A DNA stretch of 64,000 nt from an uncultured Lachnospiraceae bacterium (GCA_910585715.1 CAJUEX010000002.1:1-64000), one strand, 5' to 3'. Positions 51,590 to 61,647 are shown, counted from the first letter of the stretch. Notes: a model not told the origin generated them from the sequence alone. Numbers and translations: made by a program.

Positions 51590-52936
51590 TTACATTCTCT
51601 TGACAAAAAAATCATCTATAATTTTTTTAATTTCTTCCTCCGGCATCGTTTTTAAAAGATAACCTTCCGGTTTTAGCGCCATAACTTTTTTCACGCTTTC
51701 CATGTCTCCTCTTCCGGTTAGGAAAATAACCGGAATATTTGCAGTTGCCTTTTCTGAACGAATCATTTCAAGGGTCTGTCTTCCATCACAAACAGGCATC
51801 TCATAATCAAGCAAAACCAGATCCGGCCTGTTTACCGTAATGCTTTGAATGGCAGATATGCTGGAATTCACTTCTGTCACTTCATAATCATTTTGAAACA
51901 TGCTTGCAATTTTATTCCGCATAAAATCTGAATCATCCACTATGAGAATCTTTTTTTTCTGCTGTTTCCATTCTTCCTTTTCATTCACCAGGTATTGCTT
52001 TACTGTATCTATTGCATTTTCAGGATTGATGTCAGACCCTATTTTACTGCGGATAAAATCTACAGTTGCTGCGCTAAATGCAAAGTATCCTTCTCCTGTA
52101 TCAAATAACAGGCTGCAGGAGGGCTGTACCCGGTCAAAGGAATCCAAAAGCTGCTCATGGGTCAAAAGGCTTTCCTTTTCCAAATGAAACAATTCCAATG
52201 CAGGAAAGCTTTCCTTTACACGTTCCATAAACTGCCTTGAAATATATCTGCCTATATTTATTACCATGTCGTCTACTTTTTTATATTCCGTGTTAAATAT
52301 ATTTCCAACAACTTTTAACAAAAGCCGTTCTTCAAATACAAGGGTAATTTCCCATTTTTCTTTCTTTTCTCCGGAATAAATAAAACGGCAGCAGACAACC
52401 TTTCCGAAATTTTCACCTACATATTGCTGGCTTATCATTTTTGCTTTCAACTGGAACATATCCTGAATCAATTGAACAATAACCTGCTCCATGATTTCCT
52501 GCTCTTTTTCATGGGGAATGTCCATCCATCTACTTTTCTTTTTTCCTACAATTGCCAAATCCTCTGTTAATGTATGTGCAACTACCCATCCTATGCAGAC
52601 ACCAAGAAAATGACGAATAGACTCTATGGAATATTCTGATTCTTCCATTTCCTTTTCAAGGGCAGGCAGAGTTTTATCACTAAAATCAGCATGGAGACGC
52701 TTATGTACCTCATATTCGCTGTAATTAATAGATCGCATATAGCTTTCTTCATGTTCAAAATGCTCTATAGAGTGATTCTTTAAATATTTTACTCCTTCCC
52801 TGCATACCCATTCTCTTTTTTCTTCGTCTTCACTAAGCTTTAACAATTTATCCATTGTTGATATAAGCAATTTATGCTCTTTATCAATAAAATCTACTCC
52901 TAGCTTATATCTATCATTCCATTTAATCTGCTTCAT
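51590..52936 (-). CDS. Hemerythrin-CheX-like-receiver fusion protein, 448 aa
   Basis: Residues 1-135 are a bacteriohemerythrin domain with the metal ligands HKLL (first His), HSIEHFEHEE (His and Glu) and HKRLHADF (His pair), which binds oxygen or acts as a redox sensor through a di-iron site. Residues 150-310 resemble a CheX/CheC-like phosphatase fold (KVVGNIFNTEYKKVDDMVINIG). Residues 325-448 form a receiver domain with KKILIVDDSDFMRNKI and phospho-Asp in LVLLDYEMPV. This may link oxygen sensing to a phosphorelay or chemotaxis-type output. The gene starts 30 bases after gyrA with no terminator, so gyrB-gyrA transcripts may run into it. Confidence 0.85.
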   Translation of the reverse strand: MKQIKWNDRYKLGVDFIDKEHKLLISTMDKLLKLSEDEEKREWVCREGVKYLKNHSIEHFEHEESYMRSINYSEYEVHKRLHADFSDKTLPALEKEMEESEYSIESIRHFLGVCIGWVVAHTLTEDLAIVGKKKSRWMDIPHEKEQEIMEQVIVQLIQDMFQLKAKMISQQYVGENFGKVVCCRFIYSGEKKEKWEITLVFEERLLLKVVGNIFNTEYKKVDDMVINIGRYISRQFMERVKESFPALELFHLEKESLLTHEQLLDSFDRVQPSCSLLFDTGEGYFAFSAATVDFIRSKIGSDINPENAIDTVKQYLVNEKEEWKQQKKKILIVDDSDFMRNKIASMFQNDYEVTEVNSSISAIQSITVNRPDLVLLDYEMPVCDGRQTLEMIRSEKATANIPVIFLTGRGDMESVKKVMALKPEGYLLKTMPEEEIKKIIDDFFVKRM

Positions 52937-52966
52937 AACTCACCTTCTCAATATAATAATGTTTGA

Positions 52967-55537
52967 TTAATCTTCCTCTTCTTCCCTTGGCAATGAAATT
53001 TCTTCCTCCGCATCTACAATTACAGGATTCTTTTCTTCCTCGGGAATATCTTCAAGGGCATCCTCCACGTTTTCAAATTCCTGACTTCCGTCAGATACCT
53101 TTTCACGAACCTTTGCAATTTTTGCAACTGTTACATTGTCATCCAAATTAATCATCTTTACGCCGGAAGTAATTCTTCCAAGGGTAGATATATCTTCCAT
53201 CCTTAACTGGATAATAATTCCTTCCGTTGTTATCATCATGATTTCATGGTCGTCATTTACTGCCTTTACACCTACTACATATCCGGTCTTTTCTGTTATT
53301 TTATAGCATTTTACGCCTTTACCGCCGCGCTTTTGCACAGTAAACTCATCCAGATAAGTACGTTTTCCCATACCTTTACTGGAGACAATCAACAGAGAAT
53401 CTCCCTGGTGGTCAAGCTGCATTCCTACTACTTCATCCTGGTCGGACAGATTCATTCCTATAACACCCATGGACGTCCTTCCGGTTGCCCTTACATCTGT
53501 TTCTTTAAAACGGATGCACATGCCATGCTTTGTAACAAGGAAGATTTCTGTTTCATTATCAGTAGTCTTTACTTCGATTAACTCATCATCTTCCCTTAAA
53601 TTAATGGCTGCCAGTCCATTCTTACGCACATTGCTGTACTCCATAACGGAGGTTTTCTTTACAATGCCGTTTTTTGTCACCATAAACAGATTTTTGTTTT
53701 CCTCATAATCCTTAATAGGAATAATAGCGGAAATCTTCTCACCCGGGTTTAACTGAAGCAGATTAATAATAGCAGTTCCTCTTGCATTTCTACTTGCTTC
53801 CGGAATCTCATAGGCTTTCAGTCTGTAAACCCTTCCATAATTAGTAAAGAACATAATATAATGATGGGTTGTTGTCATAAGAAGATCTTCAATATAATCC
53901 TCTTCAATGGTCTGCATACCTTTAATGCCTTTACCACCCCGGTTTTGCGCTTTGAAATTATCCACAGTCATACGTTTTATATAGCCCAGGCTTGTCATGG
54001 CAATTACCGTATTATCCTTTGGAATCAAATCCTCCATGGAAATATCATATGCATCAAATCCAATGCTGCTTCTTCTTTCATCACCATATTTTTCAGCAAT
54101 AATCAGAATTTCTTCTCTGATGACTCCTAAAAGCAGTTTCTTGTCCGCCAAAATAGCTTTTAATTCCGCAATTTTCGCAAGCAGCTCCTTATGCTCATTT
54201 TCAATCTTTTCTCTTTCCAAACCGGTAAGAGTACGAAGCCGCATATCCACAATAGCCTGAGCCTGCACTTCAGATAATCCGAAACGTTCTATCAAACGTT
54301 CTTTGGCAATCTGTGTATTCTGGCTGCTTCGGATGATCTGAATCACTTCATCAATATGATCCAGAGCAATCAACAAGCCCTGTAAAATATGATCTCTTTC
54401 TTCTGCTTTATTTAAATCGTACTTGGTACGCCTTGTTACTACCTCTTCCTGATGGATTAAATAGCTTTTGAGCATATCTAAAAGATTCATTACCTTTGGT
54501 TCGTTATTTACAAGAGCAAGCATAATAATTCCAAAGGTATCCTGCATTTGAGTATGCTTATAAAGCTGATTCATAATCACATTGGCATTGGCATCCCTGC
54601 GAAGTTCTATAACAACCCGCATACCTTCTCTGTCTGATTCATCCCGAAGATCGGTAATTCCATCAATTTTCTTTGTTTTTACAAGCTCGGCAATTTTTAA
54701 AATCAGGTTCGCCTTATTTACCATATAAGGAAGCTCTGTAACTATAATACGACTTTTTCCGTTTGGAAGCGTTTCAATATCGGTTACTGCCCTTACACGC
54801 ACTTTTCCTCTTCCGGTGCGGTATGCTTCTTCACTTCCTCTTGTACCAAGAATAATGCCGCCGGTAGGAAAATCAGGAGCCTTTACTATTTTTAACAGCT
54901 CATCAATTTCCGTATCCCTGTCTTCCTGCACTTTGTTATCTATAATCTTTACAACCGCATTGATAACTTCCCTTAAATTGTGTGGAGGTATATTGGTAGC
55001 CATACCTACTGCAATACCGGTAGTTCCGTTTACCAAAAGATTCGGATAACGGCTTGGCAGAACGGAAGGTTCTTTTTCCGTTTCATCAAAGTTGGGCACA
55101 AAATCCACCGTATCTTTATTGATATCCGCCAGAAGCTCCATGGATATTTTAGAAAGCCTTGCTTCCGTATAACGCATGGCAGCGGCACCGTCCCCATCCA
55201 CGGAACCAAAGTTTCCATGTCCGTCTACCAGAGGATACCGGGTAGACCAGGGCTGCGCCATATTTACCAAAGCGCCGTAAATAGAGCTGTCACCGTGCGG
55301 ATGATATTTACCCATTGTATCACCCACAATACGGGCGCTTTTTCTGTGGGGCTTGTCAGGTCCGTTATTCAACTCAATCATGGAATATAAAACCCTTCTC
55401 TGTACAGGCTTTAATCCATCTCTTACATCGGGAAGCGCACGGGACGCAATAACGCTCATGGCATAATCAATGTAAGAATTTTCCATTGTTTTTTTCAAAT
55501 CTACTTCATGGACTTTATCAAAAATATTATCTTCCAT
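52967..55537 (-). CDS. gyrA: DNA gyrase subunit A, 856 aa
   Basis: Breaks and rejoins DNA in the gyrase heterotetramer. The catalytic Tyr is Y123 in AAMRYTEARLSK. The quinolone region GKYHPHGDSSIYGALVNMAQ has Ser at the position of E. coli S83 and Gly (residue 88) at the position of D87. The C-terminal DNA-wrapping domain shows the GyrA box QNRGGKGIKG and repeated beta-pinwheel blades, then an acidic tail (EEEKNPVIVDAEEEI). Start MEDNIFDKVH. It follows gyrB by 22 bases. Confidence 0.98.
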   Translation of the reverse strand: MEDNIFDKVHEVDLKKTMENSYIDYAMSVIASRALPDVRDGLKPVQRRVLYSMIELNNGPDKPHRKSARIVGDTMGKYHPHGDSSIYGALVNMAQPWSTRYPLVDGHGNFGSVDGDGAAAMRYTEARLSKISMELLADINKDTVDFVPNFDETEKEPSVLPSRYPNLLVNGTTGIAVGMATNIPPHNLREVINAVVKIIDNKVQEDRDTEIDELLKIVKAPDFPTGGIILGTRGSEEAYRTGRGKVRVRAVTDIETLPNGKSRIIVTELPYMVNKANLILKIAELVKTKKIDGITDLRDESDREGMRVVIELRRDANANVIMNQLYKHTQMQDTFGIIMLALVNNEPKVMNLLDMLKSYLIHQEEVVTRRTKYDLNKAEERDHILQGLLIALDHIDEVIQIIRSSQNTQIAKERLIERFGLSEVQAQAIVDMRLRTLTGLEREKIENEHKELLAKIAELKAILADKKLLLGVIREEILIIAEKYGDERRSSIGFDAYDISMEDLIPKDNTVIAMTSLGYIKRMTVDNFKAQNRGGKGIKGMQTIEEDYIEDLLMTTTHHYIMFFTNYGRVYRLKAYEIPEASRNARGTAIINLLQLNPGEKISAIIPIKDYEENKNLFMVTKNGIVKKTSVMEYSNVRKNGLAAINLREDDELIEVKTTDNETEIFLVTKHGMCIRFKETDVRATGRTSMGVIGMNLSDQDEVVGMQLDHQGDSLLIVSSKGMGKRTYLDEFTVQKRGGKGVKCYKITEKTGYVVGVKAVNDDHEIMMITTEGIIIQLRMEDISTLGRITSGVKMINLDDNVTVAKIAKVREKVSDGSQEFENVEDALEDIPEEEKNPVIVDAEEEISLPREEEED

Positions 55538-55559
55538 TCTAATCTATTCTCCATTCTGA

Positions 55560-57476
55560 TTACACATCCAGATTTTTTACAAATCTGGCATTTTCCTCGA
55601 TAAATTCCCGTCTCGGCTCTACTTTATCTCCCATAAGCGTTGTAAATGTAAGGTCAATTTCCGATTCTGCCTCTTCATCCATAGTAACGCGAAGTAAGAT
55701 TCTGTGTTCCGGGTCCATGGTAGTTTCCCAAAGCTGTTCCGGGTCCATTTCCCCAAGTCCTTTATAACGCTGAATCTTGTTATTCTGGTCTCTGCCCACT
55801 TCCTTTAATATGCCGTCAAGCTCTTCATCGCTGTAGGCATACCATACCTTTTTATTTTTTTCCAGCTTATAAAGAGGAGGCTGTGCCAGATACACATAAC
55901 CTTCTTTTATTAAATCCGGCATAAAACGATAAAGAAATGTTAACAAAAGCGTACTGATATGGGCGCCATCCACATCCGCATCGGTCATAATGATAATTTT
56001 GTGGTAACGAAGCTTTGAAATATCAAAATCCTCATGTATACCTGTACCAAATGCGGTAATCATTGCCTTTATTTCTGCATTGGCATATATTTTATCAAGC
56101 CTTGCCTTTTCCACATTTAAAATCTTTCCACGAAGAGGAAGAATTGCCTGGGTTGCACGGCTTCTTGCTGTTTTTGCAGAGCCGCCTGCACTGTCTCCCT
56201 CTACAATATAAATTTCACAGTTTTTCGGATCCTTATCGGAACAGTCTGCAAGCTTTCCGGGAAGGCTCATTCCTTCCAATGCTGTTTTTCTTCTTGTTAA
56301 ATCCCTTGCCTTTCTGGCAGCTTCCCTTGCCCTCTGTGCCAGAATGGATTTTTCACAAATAATTTTTGCAACTGCAGGATTCTGCTCTAAGAAATAAGTA
56401 AGCTGCTCGCTCACCACGCTGTCCACTGCGCCCCTTGCCTCGGAATTGCCAAGCTTCTGCTTTGTCTGTCCCTCAAACTGAGGGTCTTCTATTTTTATGC
56501 TGACAATGGCAGTCAGACCTTCCCTGATATCCTCACCGGAAAGATTTGTCTCGCTGTCCTTTAATAATTTATTGGTTCTCGCATAATCATTAAAGGTCTT
56601 TGTAATGGCATTGCGGAATCCTGCTAGATGGGTGCCTCCTTCCGGAGTGTTAATATTATTTACAAAGCTGTAAGAGCTTTCCGTATAGGAATCATTATGC
56701 TGCATGGCAACTTCCACATATACATTGTCCCTGCTGCCTTCAAAATACATCACATCACTGTAAAGAGCAGTTTTGCTTCGATTCAGATAGATGACAAATT
56801 CCCGGATGCCGCCTTCATAATGAAATTCCTTTATAAGAGGTTCTTCTAATCTATCATCCTTTAAACGAATACGAAGGTTTTTCGTTAAAAATGCCATTTC
56901 ACGGAGTCTTTGTTTTAACGTATCAAATTCAAATACTGTCTCTTCAAAAATAGTGTCATCCGGTAAAAAGGAAACTTTTGTACCTGTTTTCTCCGGTTCG
57001 CATTCTCCCACTACCTTTAAAGCATAAACAACATGACCTTTTTCATACCGCTGCCTGTAAATCTTCCCGTCCTGGAAAATCTCTACTTCCAGCCAATTAG
57101 AAAGAGCATTTACAACAGAAGCGCCTACGCCATGGAGCCCGCCGGAAACCTTATAGCCTCCTCCGCCGAATTTTCCTCCAGCATGTAAAACAGTAAATAC
57201 AACCTCTACTGCCGGAATCCCTGCCTTATGATTGATTCCAATAGGAATACCGCGGCCATTATCTATTACGGTAATGGAATTATCCTTGTTAATGGAAACA
57301 TCTATAGTATCACAAAATCCTGCCAGTGCCTCATCCACAGAATTGTCTACAATTTCATATACTAAATGATGTAATCCCCTGATTGACGTACTTCCTATAT
57401 ACATGCCCGGTCTTTTCCTTACTGCTTCAAGACCTTCCAAAATCTGAATCTGGTCCGCTCCGTATTCAGCGCTCAT
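55560..57476 (-). CDS. gyrB: DNA gyrase subunit B, 638 aa
   Basis: ATPase subunit of gyrase. It contains the GHKL ATP site with LVYEIVDNSVDEALAGFCD and GGLHGVGASVVNALSNWLEV near residue 110, the Toprim segment EGDSAGGSAKTARSR near 435 and MTDADVDGAHISTLLL near 510, and the C-terminal GyrA-binding region KGLGEMDPEQLWETTMDPE. It has the usual Firmicutes length. Neighbours on the same strand are recF upstream and gyrA downstream. Confidence 0.98.
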   Translation of the reverse strand: MSAEYGADQIQILEGLEAVRKRPGMYIGSTSIRGLHHLVYEIVDNSVDEALAGFCDTIDVSINKDNSITVIDNGRGIPIGINHKAGIPAVEVVFTVLHAGGKFGGGGYKVSGGLHGVGASVVNALSNWLEVEIFQDGKIYRQRYEKGHVVYALKVVGECEPEKTGTKVSFLPDDTIFEETVFEFDTLKQRLREMAFLTKNLRIRLKDDRLEEPLIKEFHYEGGIREFVIYLNRSKTALYSDVMYFEGSRDNVYVEVAMQHNDSYTESSYSFVNNINTPEGGTHLAGFRNAITKTFNDYARTNKLLKDSETNLSGEDIREGLTAIVSIKIEDPQFEGQTKQKLGNSEARGAVDSVVSEQLTYFLEQNPAVAKIICEKSILAQRAREAARKARDLTRRKTALEGMSLPGKLADCSDKDPKNCEIYIVEGDSAGGSAKTARSRATQAILPLRGKILNVEKARLDKIYANAEIKAMITAFGTGIHEDFDISKLRYHKIIIMTDADVDGAHISTLLLTFLYRFMPDLIKEGYVYLAQPPLYKLEKNKKVWYAYSDEELDGILKEVGRDQNNKIQRYKGLGEMDPEQLWETTMDPEHRILLRVTMDEEAESEIDLTFTTLMGDKVEPRREFIEENARFVKNLDV

Positions 57477-57539
57477 TTTAAAACCTCCTACTATTTCTTT
57501 CCTCTTAGATAAACACTATCATCAGTAACATTTTTATCT

Positions 57540-58655
57540 TTAATTTTCAGACTGAATGACCCCATCTGTTACTTTAAATATTTTATCAATTTCAAACCGG
57601 TTATTGATAAATTCATCAAGCCCCGTACATGTAATGATTGTCTGAATATTGCCAATACTGTTAAGCAGATAATTCTGCCTGTTGCTGTCTAACTCTGACA
57701 ATACATCATCTAAAAGTAAAACAGGAATATCATTTGTAATTTTCTTCACAAGTTCAATTTCCGATAACTTCAGAGACAAAGCAGCAGTTCTCTGCTGTCC
57801 CTGAGATCCGTACTTTCTTATATCCAATCTTTTTACTTCCTCTAAAGAAGAAGTATTTCTATTTACAAGAAAAGAAAAATCATCCCTATGAGGTCCTACG
57901 GAAGTCACTTTAAAACGAATATCTCTCTCCTGATTAGCTGCAAGCTTACTTTCAAAATCATTAACTGTTACATCCGGCTCATATTTTATAAAAAGCTCTT
58001 CCTTTCCGCCGGAAAGATTTTTATGTATTTCATAAATAATTTCATTTAACTGTTTTACAAAGGCTTCTCTTCGCTCAATAATTTTTTTTCCATAGGATAC
58101 AAGCTGACTGTCCCATATATGAATGGTATCTCTTAAATCCGGATTATTATAAAAATCCTTTAATAATTTATTTCTTTGATTAATAATTTTATTATATTGA
58201 TTCAGATTATAGAGATAAAATTTATCTAATTGGCAAAGCTCCATATCCATGAATCTTCTTCTTTCAGAAGGACCGTTTTTTATAATATTCAAATCCTCGG
58301 GAGAAAAAAACACAACATTTAAAAGTCCTAAAAGCTCTGCAGCCTTTTTTATTTTCTGTCCGTTTATGGCAATCCCTTTAGACTTGCTTTTTCTAAGGTG
58401 CATGTCCACCTTATATTCCATACCTTCCTTTTCAAGATAAGTACGGATATGGGCTTCTTCCTTTTCAAAATTTATAATTTCTTTATCCTTGCTTCCCTTA
58501 TGGGACTTGGTAGTAGAAGAAACATAAATTGCTTCCAAAACATTTGTCTTTCCCTGGGCATTGTCGCCATATAAAATATTAGTACCCTTTTCAAAAACAA
58601 GGGAAAGGTTTTCATAATTTCTGAAATTTTCAAGTTCAATAGACTTAATTATCAC
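57540..58655 (-). CDS. recF: DNA replication and repair protein RecF, 371 aa
   Basis: Helps load RecA at gaps in damaged DNA. The Walker A motif is GDNAQGKTNVLEAIYVSS near residue 31, the signature LSLKLSEIELVKK near 305, and Walker B VLLLDDVLSELDSNRQ near 325. Length and gene position between rlbA and gyrB are those of the conserved origin cluster. The start codon overlaps no neighbour: 15 bases separate it from the S4 gene. Confidence 0.96.
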   Translation of the reverse strand: MIIKSIELENFRNYENLSLVFEKGTNILYGDNAQGKTNVLEAIYVSSTTKSHKGSKDKEIINFEKEEAHIRTYLEKEGMEYKVDMHLRKSKSKGIAINGQKIKKAAELLGLLNVVFFSPEDLNIIKNGPSERRRFMDMELCQLDKFYLYNLNQYNKIINQRNKLLKDFYNNPDLRDTIHIWDSQLVSYGKKIIERREAFVKQLNEIIYEIHKNLSGGKEELFIKYEPDVTVNDFESKLAANQERDIRFKVTSVGPHRDDFSFLVNRNTSSLEEVKRLDIRKYGSQGQQRTAALSLKLSEIELVKKITNDIPVLLLDDVLSELDSNRQNYLLNSIGNIQTIITCTGLDEFINNRFEIDKIFKVTDGVIQSEN

Positions 58656-58670
58656 GATTTCACCAATTCT

Positions 58671-58883
58671 TTATTTTTCGATAATTTGAATGGTTTCCCC
58701 GTCAAAGAAAACCTCATCACCGGCATAAAGCTTCTTTCCTCTTTGTGTTTCCACTTTTCCATTAACCTTTACAAGCCCGTCCTGAATGGCAAACTTTGCA
58801 TCCACTCCTGACTCTGCAAGTCCCGCTGCCTTTAATGCCTGCCCTAATTTAATAAATTCATCTTTTAATTTTATTTTTCTCAT
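58671..58883 (-). CDS. rlbA: S4-domain RNA-binding protein (RlbA/YaaA-like), 70 aa
   Basis: A small S4 domain: EFIKLGQALKAAGLAESGVD and AKFAIQDGLVKVNGKVETQRGKKL (in outline). It is the conserved companion between dnaN and recF in Firmicutes and probably binds structured RNA, perhaps on ribosomes. The dnaN stop at 58885 lies directly next to its start at 58883, so the two are coupled. I use the symbol because of position and pattern; older annotations say yaaA. Confidence 0.92.
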   Translation of the reverse strand: MRKIKLKDEFIKLGQALKAAGLAESGVDAKFAIQDGLVKVNGKVETQRGKKLYAGDEVFFDGETIQIIEK

Positions 58884-58884
58884 A

Positions 58885-59991
58885 TCACGCCACCGTAAAG
58901 TTTACCGGTAAAATCAGATATATATAGCTTTCCCTTGCATCCTTTATAAAGCAGGGAGCTTTTGGATTTACCAGATACATTTCAATTTCTTCCTCGTCAA
59001 TAACCTTTAAAGCATCAATCAAAAACTTAGGGTTAAATCCTATCATCAGGTCTTTTCCCTGTTTTTCTATGGAAATATCCTCATTCATACTTCCAATGGA
59101 AGAATTTATTTTTAATTCCAGCTCTTCATCGGTAATATTGATTATAATAGGCTTCTTGTCCCCTTCCTTTACTAAAAGAGTTGCCCTGTCTATACAATTT
59201 AAAAATTCTTTTTTATTAATTTTTACTTTCGTTTCATAATCAGAGGATAACATCTGATCAATTTTAAAATATTCTCCTTCTATCAGCCTCGACACTACAA
59301 TTGTCTCATCAAATTCAAATACCACATGCTTATCTGTAAAATAAATATTTACATATTTATCAGATTCACCTGTTAATATTTTGCTTATTTCGTTTAAGGT
59401 TTTTCCCGGTACAACTACTTTAATTTCATTATAAGAATCTTTTAATTCTATTTTACGAATGGAAATACGGTGTCCGTCCAGGGAAACAATTTTAAATTCA
59501 TTTCCTTTTATTTCAAACAATTCTCCTGTCATCAATTTGTTATTATCATTATCGGAAATAGAAAAAATAGTCTGCCTTATGACTTCCTTCAAAGTAAACT
59601 GGGAAATTGCAATAGATTCATTTCTTTCTATACTTGGAAGATAGGAAAAATCTTCCCCTGACCTTCCGCTTATATTAAATTTAGACTTTTCACAGGTAAT
59701 CATGACCTGATAATTTTCATCTGTTACAATTGTTACATCATTGTCAGGAAGCTTTCTCATAATTTCAAGGAAAATTTTTGCGTCTATTGCTATAATGCCT
59801 TTTTCAAGAATTTCTCCTTCTATTGTTGTTTCAATGCCAAGCTCCATATCATTTGCAGTTAAAGTGATGACTCCTCTTGAAGCATCTATTAAAATACATT
59901 CTAATATCTGCATGGTGGTCTTTGAAGGAACTGCTTTAGAAACAATCTGCACACCATTTAGCAGGTTTGCTTTTCTGCATATTAATTTCAT
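58885..59991 (-). CDS. dnaN: DNA polymerase III beta clamp, 368 aa
   Basis: Ring-shaped clamp that tethers the polymerase to DNA. It begins MKLICRKANLLNGVQIVSKAVP, with the three-domain repeat and C-terminal pocket pattern MYLVNPKAPCFIKD and the ending YIYLILPVNFTV. The longer open frame reaches 60045, but the ATG at 59991 has AGGGAG 9 bases upstream and is the conserved start of the family. The DnaA-box-like TTATTCACA lies between this ribosome site and the start codon. Confidence 0.96.
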   Translation of the reverse strand: MKLICRKANLLNGVQIVSKAVPSKTTMQILECILIDASRGVITLTANDMELGIETTIEGEILEKGIIAIDAKIFLEIMRKLPDNDVTIVTDENYQVMITCEKSKFNISGRSGEDFSYLPSIERNESIAISQFTLKEVIRQTIFSISDNDNNKLMTGELFEIKGNEFKIVSLDGHRISIRKIELKDSYNEIKVVVPGKTLNEISKILTGESDKYVNIYFTDKHVVFEFDETIVVSRLIEGEYFKIDQMLSSDYETKVKINKKEFLNCIDRATLLVKEGDKKPIIINITDEELELKINSSIGSMNEDISIEKQGKDLMIGFNPKFLIDALKVIDEEEIEMYLVNPKAPCFIKDARESYIYLILPVNFTVA

Positions 59992-60282
59992 TGTGAATAA
60001 CTCCCTTCCATGAAAAATGAAAATTTTTATATTCATAAAAAACAATAAATAATAATTATTTTAGAAGTAATCTTAATAATAGCTGTGGAAATGTTCATAA
60101 CTTCTTCTATTATACTATTTTTCGGATAAAAATGGAATGAAAAACTTGTGAAAAATCATATTTCTTAATATGGATAACTTGCTTTTTTTCCACACCTGAA
60201 AATAGTAATTATATTTATAAATAAAATAAAAAATAATTATTCACATGCTTCCCACAAAATACTAACATTAAAATGTGAATAA
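59992..60282. promoter_or_regulatory. DnaA-box-like sites between dnaA and dnaN
   Basis: TTATTCACA (one mismatch from TTATCCACA) occurs at 59992-60000, 60237-60245 and, inverted, at 60274-60282. TTATCCATA (one mismatch) is at 60169-60177. The cluster lies in the 294-base gap after dnaA, where many Firmicutes carry the second half of a bipartite origin. It also overlaps the dnaN translation start, so DnaA may affect dnaN expression. Confidence 0.7.
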
Positions 60283-60285
60283 GAA

Positions 60286-61647
60286 TCAGACAGGATTAAT
60301 TTTTTTCTTTATAATTTCTATTCTGTTTCTTAATTCTTCATTTCCGTTGCCCAGTTCATCTTTAATTTTATTAATACCGTGAATAACCGTTGTATGGTCT
60401 TTTTTTCCAAGCTCTTTTCCGATTGATTGAAGGGAAATACCTATCAGTTCCCTGCAAAGGTACATAATTACCTGTCTTGGCTGTACAAATTCTGAATTTC
60501 TTTTTTTGGAAATTATGTCGTCCGGAGAAACGCCGTAATGTTCGCATACTATCTGGATAATCAATTTTGGAGTTATTTCTTTTGGTGCATTTGGATAAAT
60601 AATATCCTTTAAAGCATCTTCTGCCAGCTCCAGATTTAACTCAGCTCCGGTATTTAATTTATAAGAAGCTATTACCTTTTTAAAGGCGCCTTCTAATTCA
60701 CGGATGTTGGATTTTACATTTGTTGCAATATATTTTAAAATTTCCTCATCTATTTCACCATAGTAGGTTTCTGCATTTTTCTTTAAGATTGCCATTCTTG
60801 TTTCATAATCAGGAGCTTTTATGTCTGCAATCAGTCCCCATTCAAAACGGGAGCGGAATCTTTCCTCCAAAGTAGCCATTTCTTTCGGAGGCTTGTCTGA
60901 TGATAAAATAATCTGTTTTCCTGCCGTATGGAGAGCATTAAAGGTATGGAAAAATTCTTCCTGAGTGCTTTCTTTTCCTATTATAAACTGCACATCATCC
61001 AATAATAATACATCCACTGTGCGGTATTTCTCACGAAGATTGGTCATTTCCGCAGCATTACCGCTTCTGATGGAGTTGATGACTTCATTGGTGAACTCTT
61101 CACTGTTTACATACAATACCTTCATGGAAGGATTCTGTTCTAAAATAAAATGTCCGATGGAATGCATCAGGTGAGTTTTTCCAAGTCCTGCCCCTCCATA
61201 TAAATAAAGAGGATTGTATGCTTCTCCGGGAGATTCCGCTACGGCTAGGGAAGCGGAATGGGCAAATTTGTTGTTACTTCCCACAACAAAAGTATCAAAT
61301 TTATATTTTGGATTTAAATTTGCAGTTTCAGAATTAATATTATAAATTTTCTTTATCTCTTCATTGGATTCTCCTGTGGGATTTACATCCTTTTCCAATA
61401 TAAATGAAACACTGAACTCATGGTTGAACATTTCAGAAATGGAAACCTGAAAATAGTTTTTGTACTTATTAGAAATATAATTCAGGGCATGAGCCTGATC
61501 GGAAGGAATTAAAATGATGACAACATCATTTTCCACATTATAAAAGTTCAGCGGTTTTACCCAGGTGGAATAGGATATATCTGATAAATCATATTCCATT
61601 TTTATTGTTTCTTTAATTTCTTCCCATCTTTCTCTGATTTCTTCCAT
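60286..61647 (-). CDS. dnaA: Chromosomal replication initiator DnaA, 453 aa
   Basis: Opens the origin and recruits the helicase. Domain I is at residues 1-85 (MEEIRERWEEIKETIKMEYD), the AAA+ domain begins near 115 with Walker A LYGGAGLGKTHLMHSI and Walker B VDVLLLDDVQFI, and the DNA-binding domain IV at about 355-453 has GKELGKKDHTTVIHGINKIKD. Usual length for Firmicutes. It is leftward from oriC, opposite to the rpmH-rnpA-yidD-yidC operon. Expected DnaA boxes are in the upstream gap. Confidence 0.98.
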   Translation of the reverse strand: MEEIRERWEEIKETIKMEYDLSDISYSTWVKPLNFYNVENDVVIILIPSDQAHALNYISNKYKNYFQVSISEMFNHEFSVSFILEKDVNPTGESNEEIKKIYNINSETANLNPKYKFDTFVVGSNNKFAHSASLAVAESPGEAYNPLYLYGGAGLGKTHLMHSIGHFILEQNPSMKVLYVNSEEFTNEVINSIRSGNAAEMTNLREKYRTVDVLLLDDVQFIIGKESTQEEFFHTFNALHTAGKQIILSSDKPPKEMATLEERFRSRFEWGLIADIKAPDYETRMAILKKNAETYYGEIDEEILKYIATNVKSNIRELEGAFKKVIASYKLNTGAELNLELAEDALKDIIYPNAPKEITPKLIIQIVCEHYGVSPDDIISKKRNSEFVQPRQVIMYLCRELIGISLQSIGKELGKKDHTTVIHGINKIKDELGNGNEELRNRIEIIKKKINPV

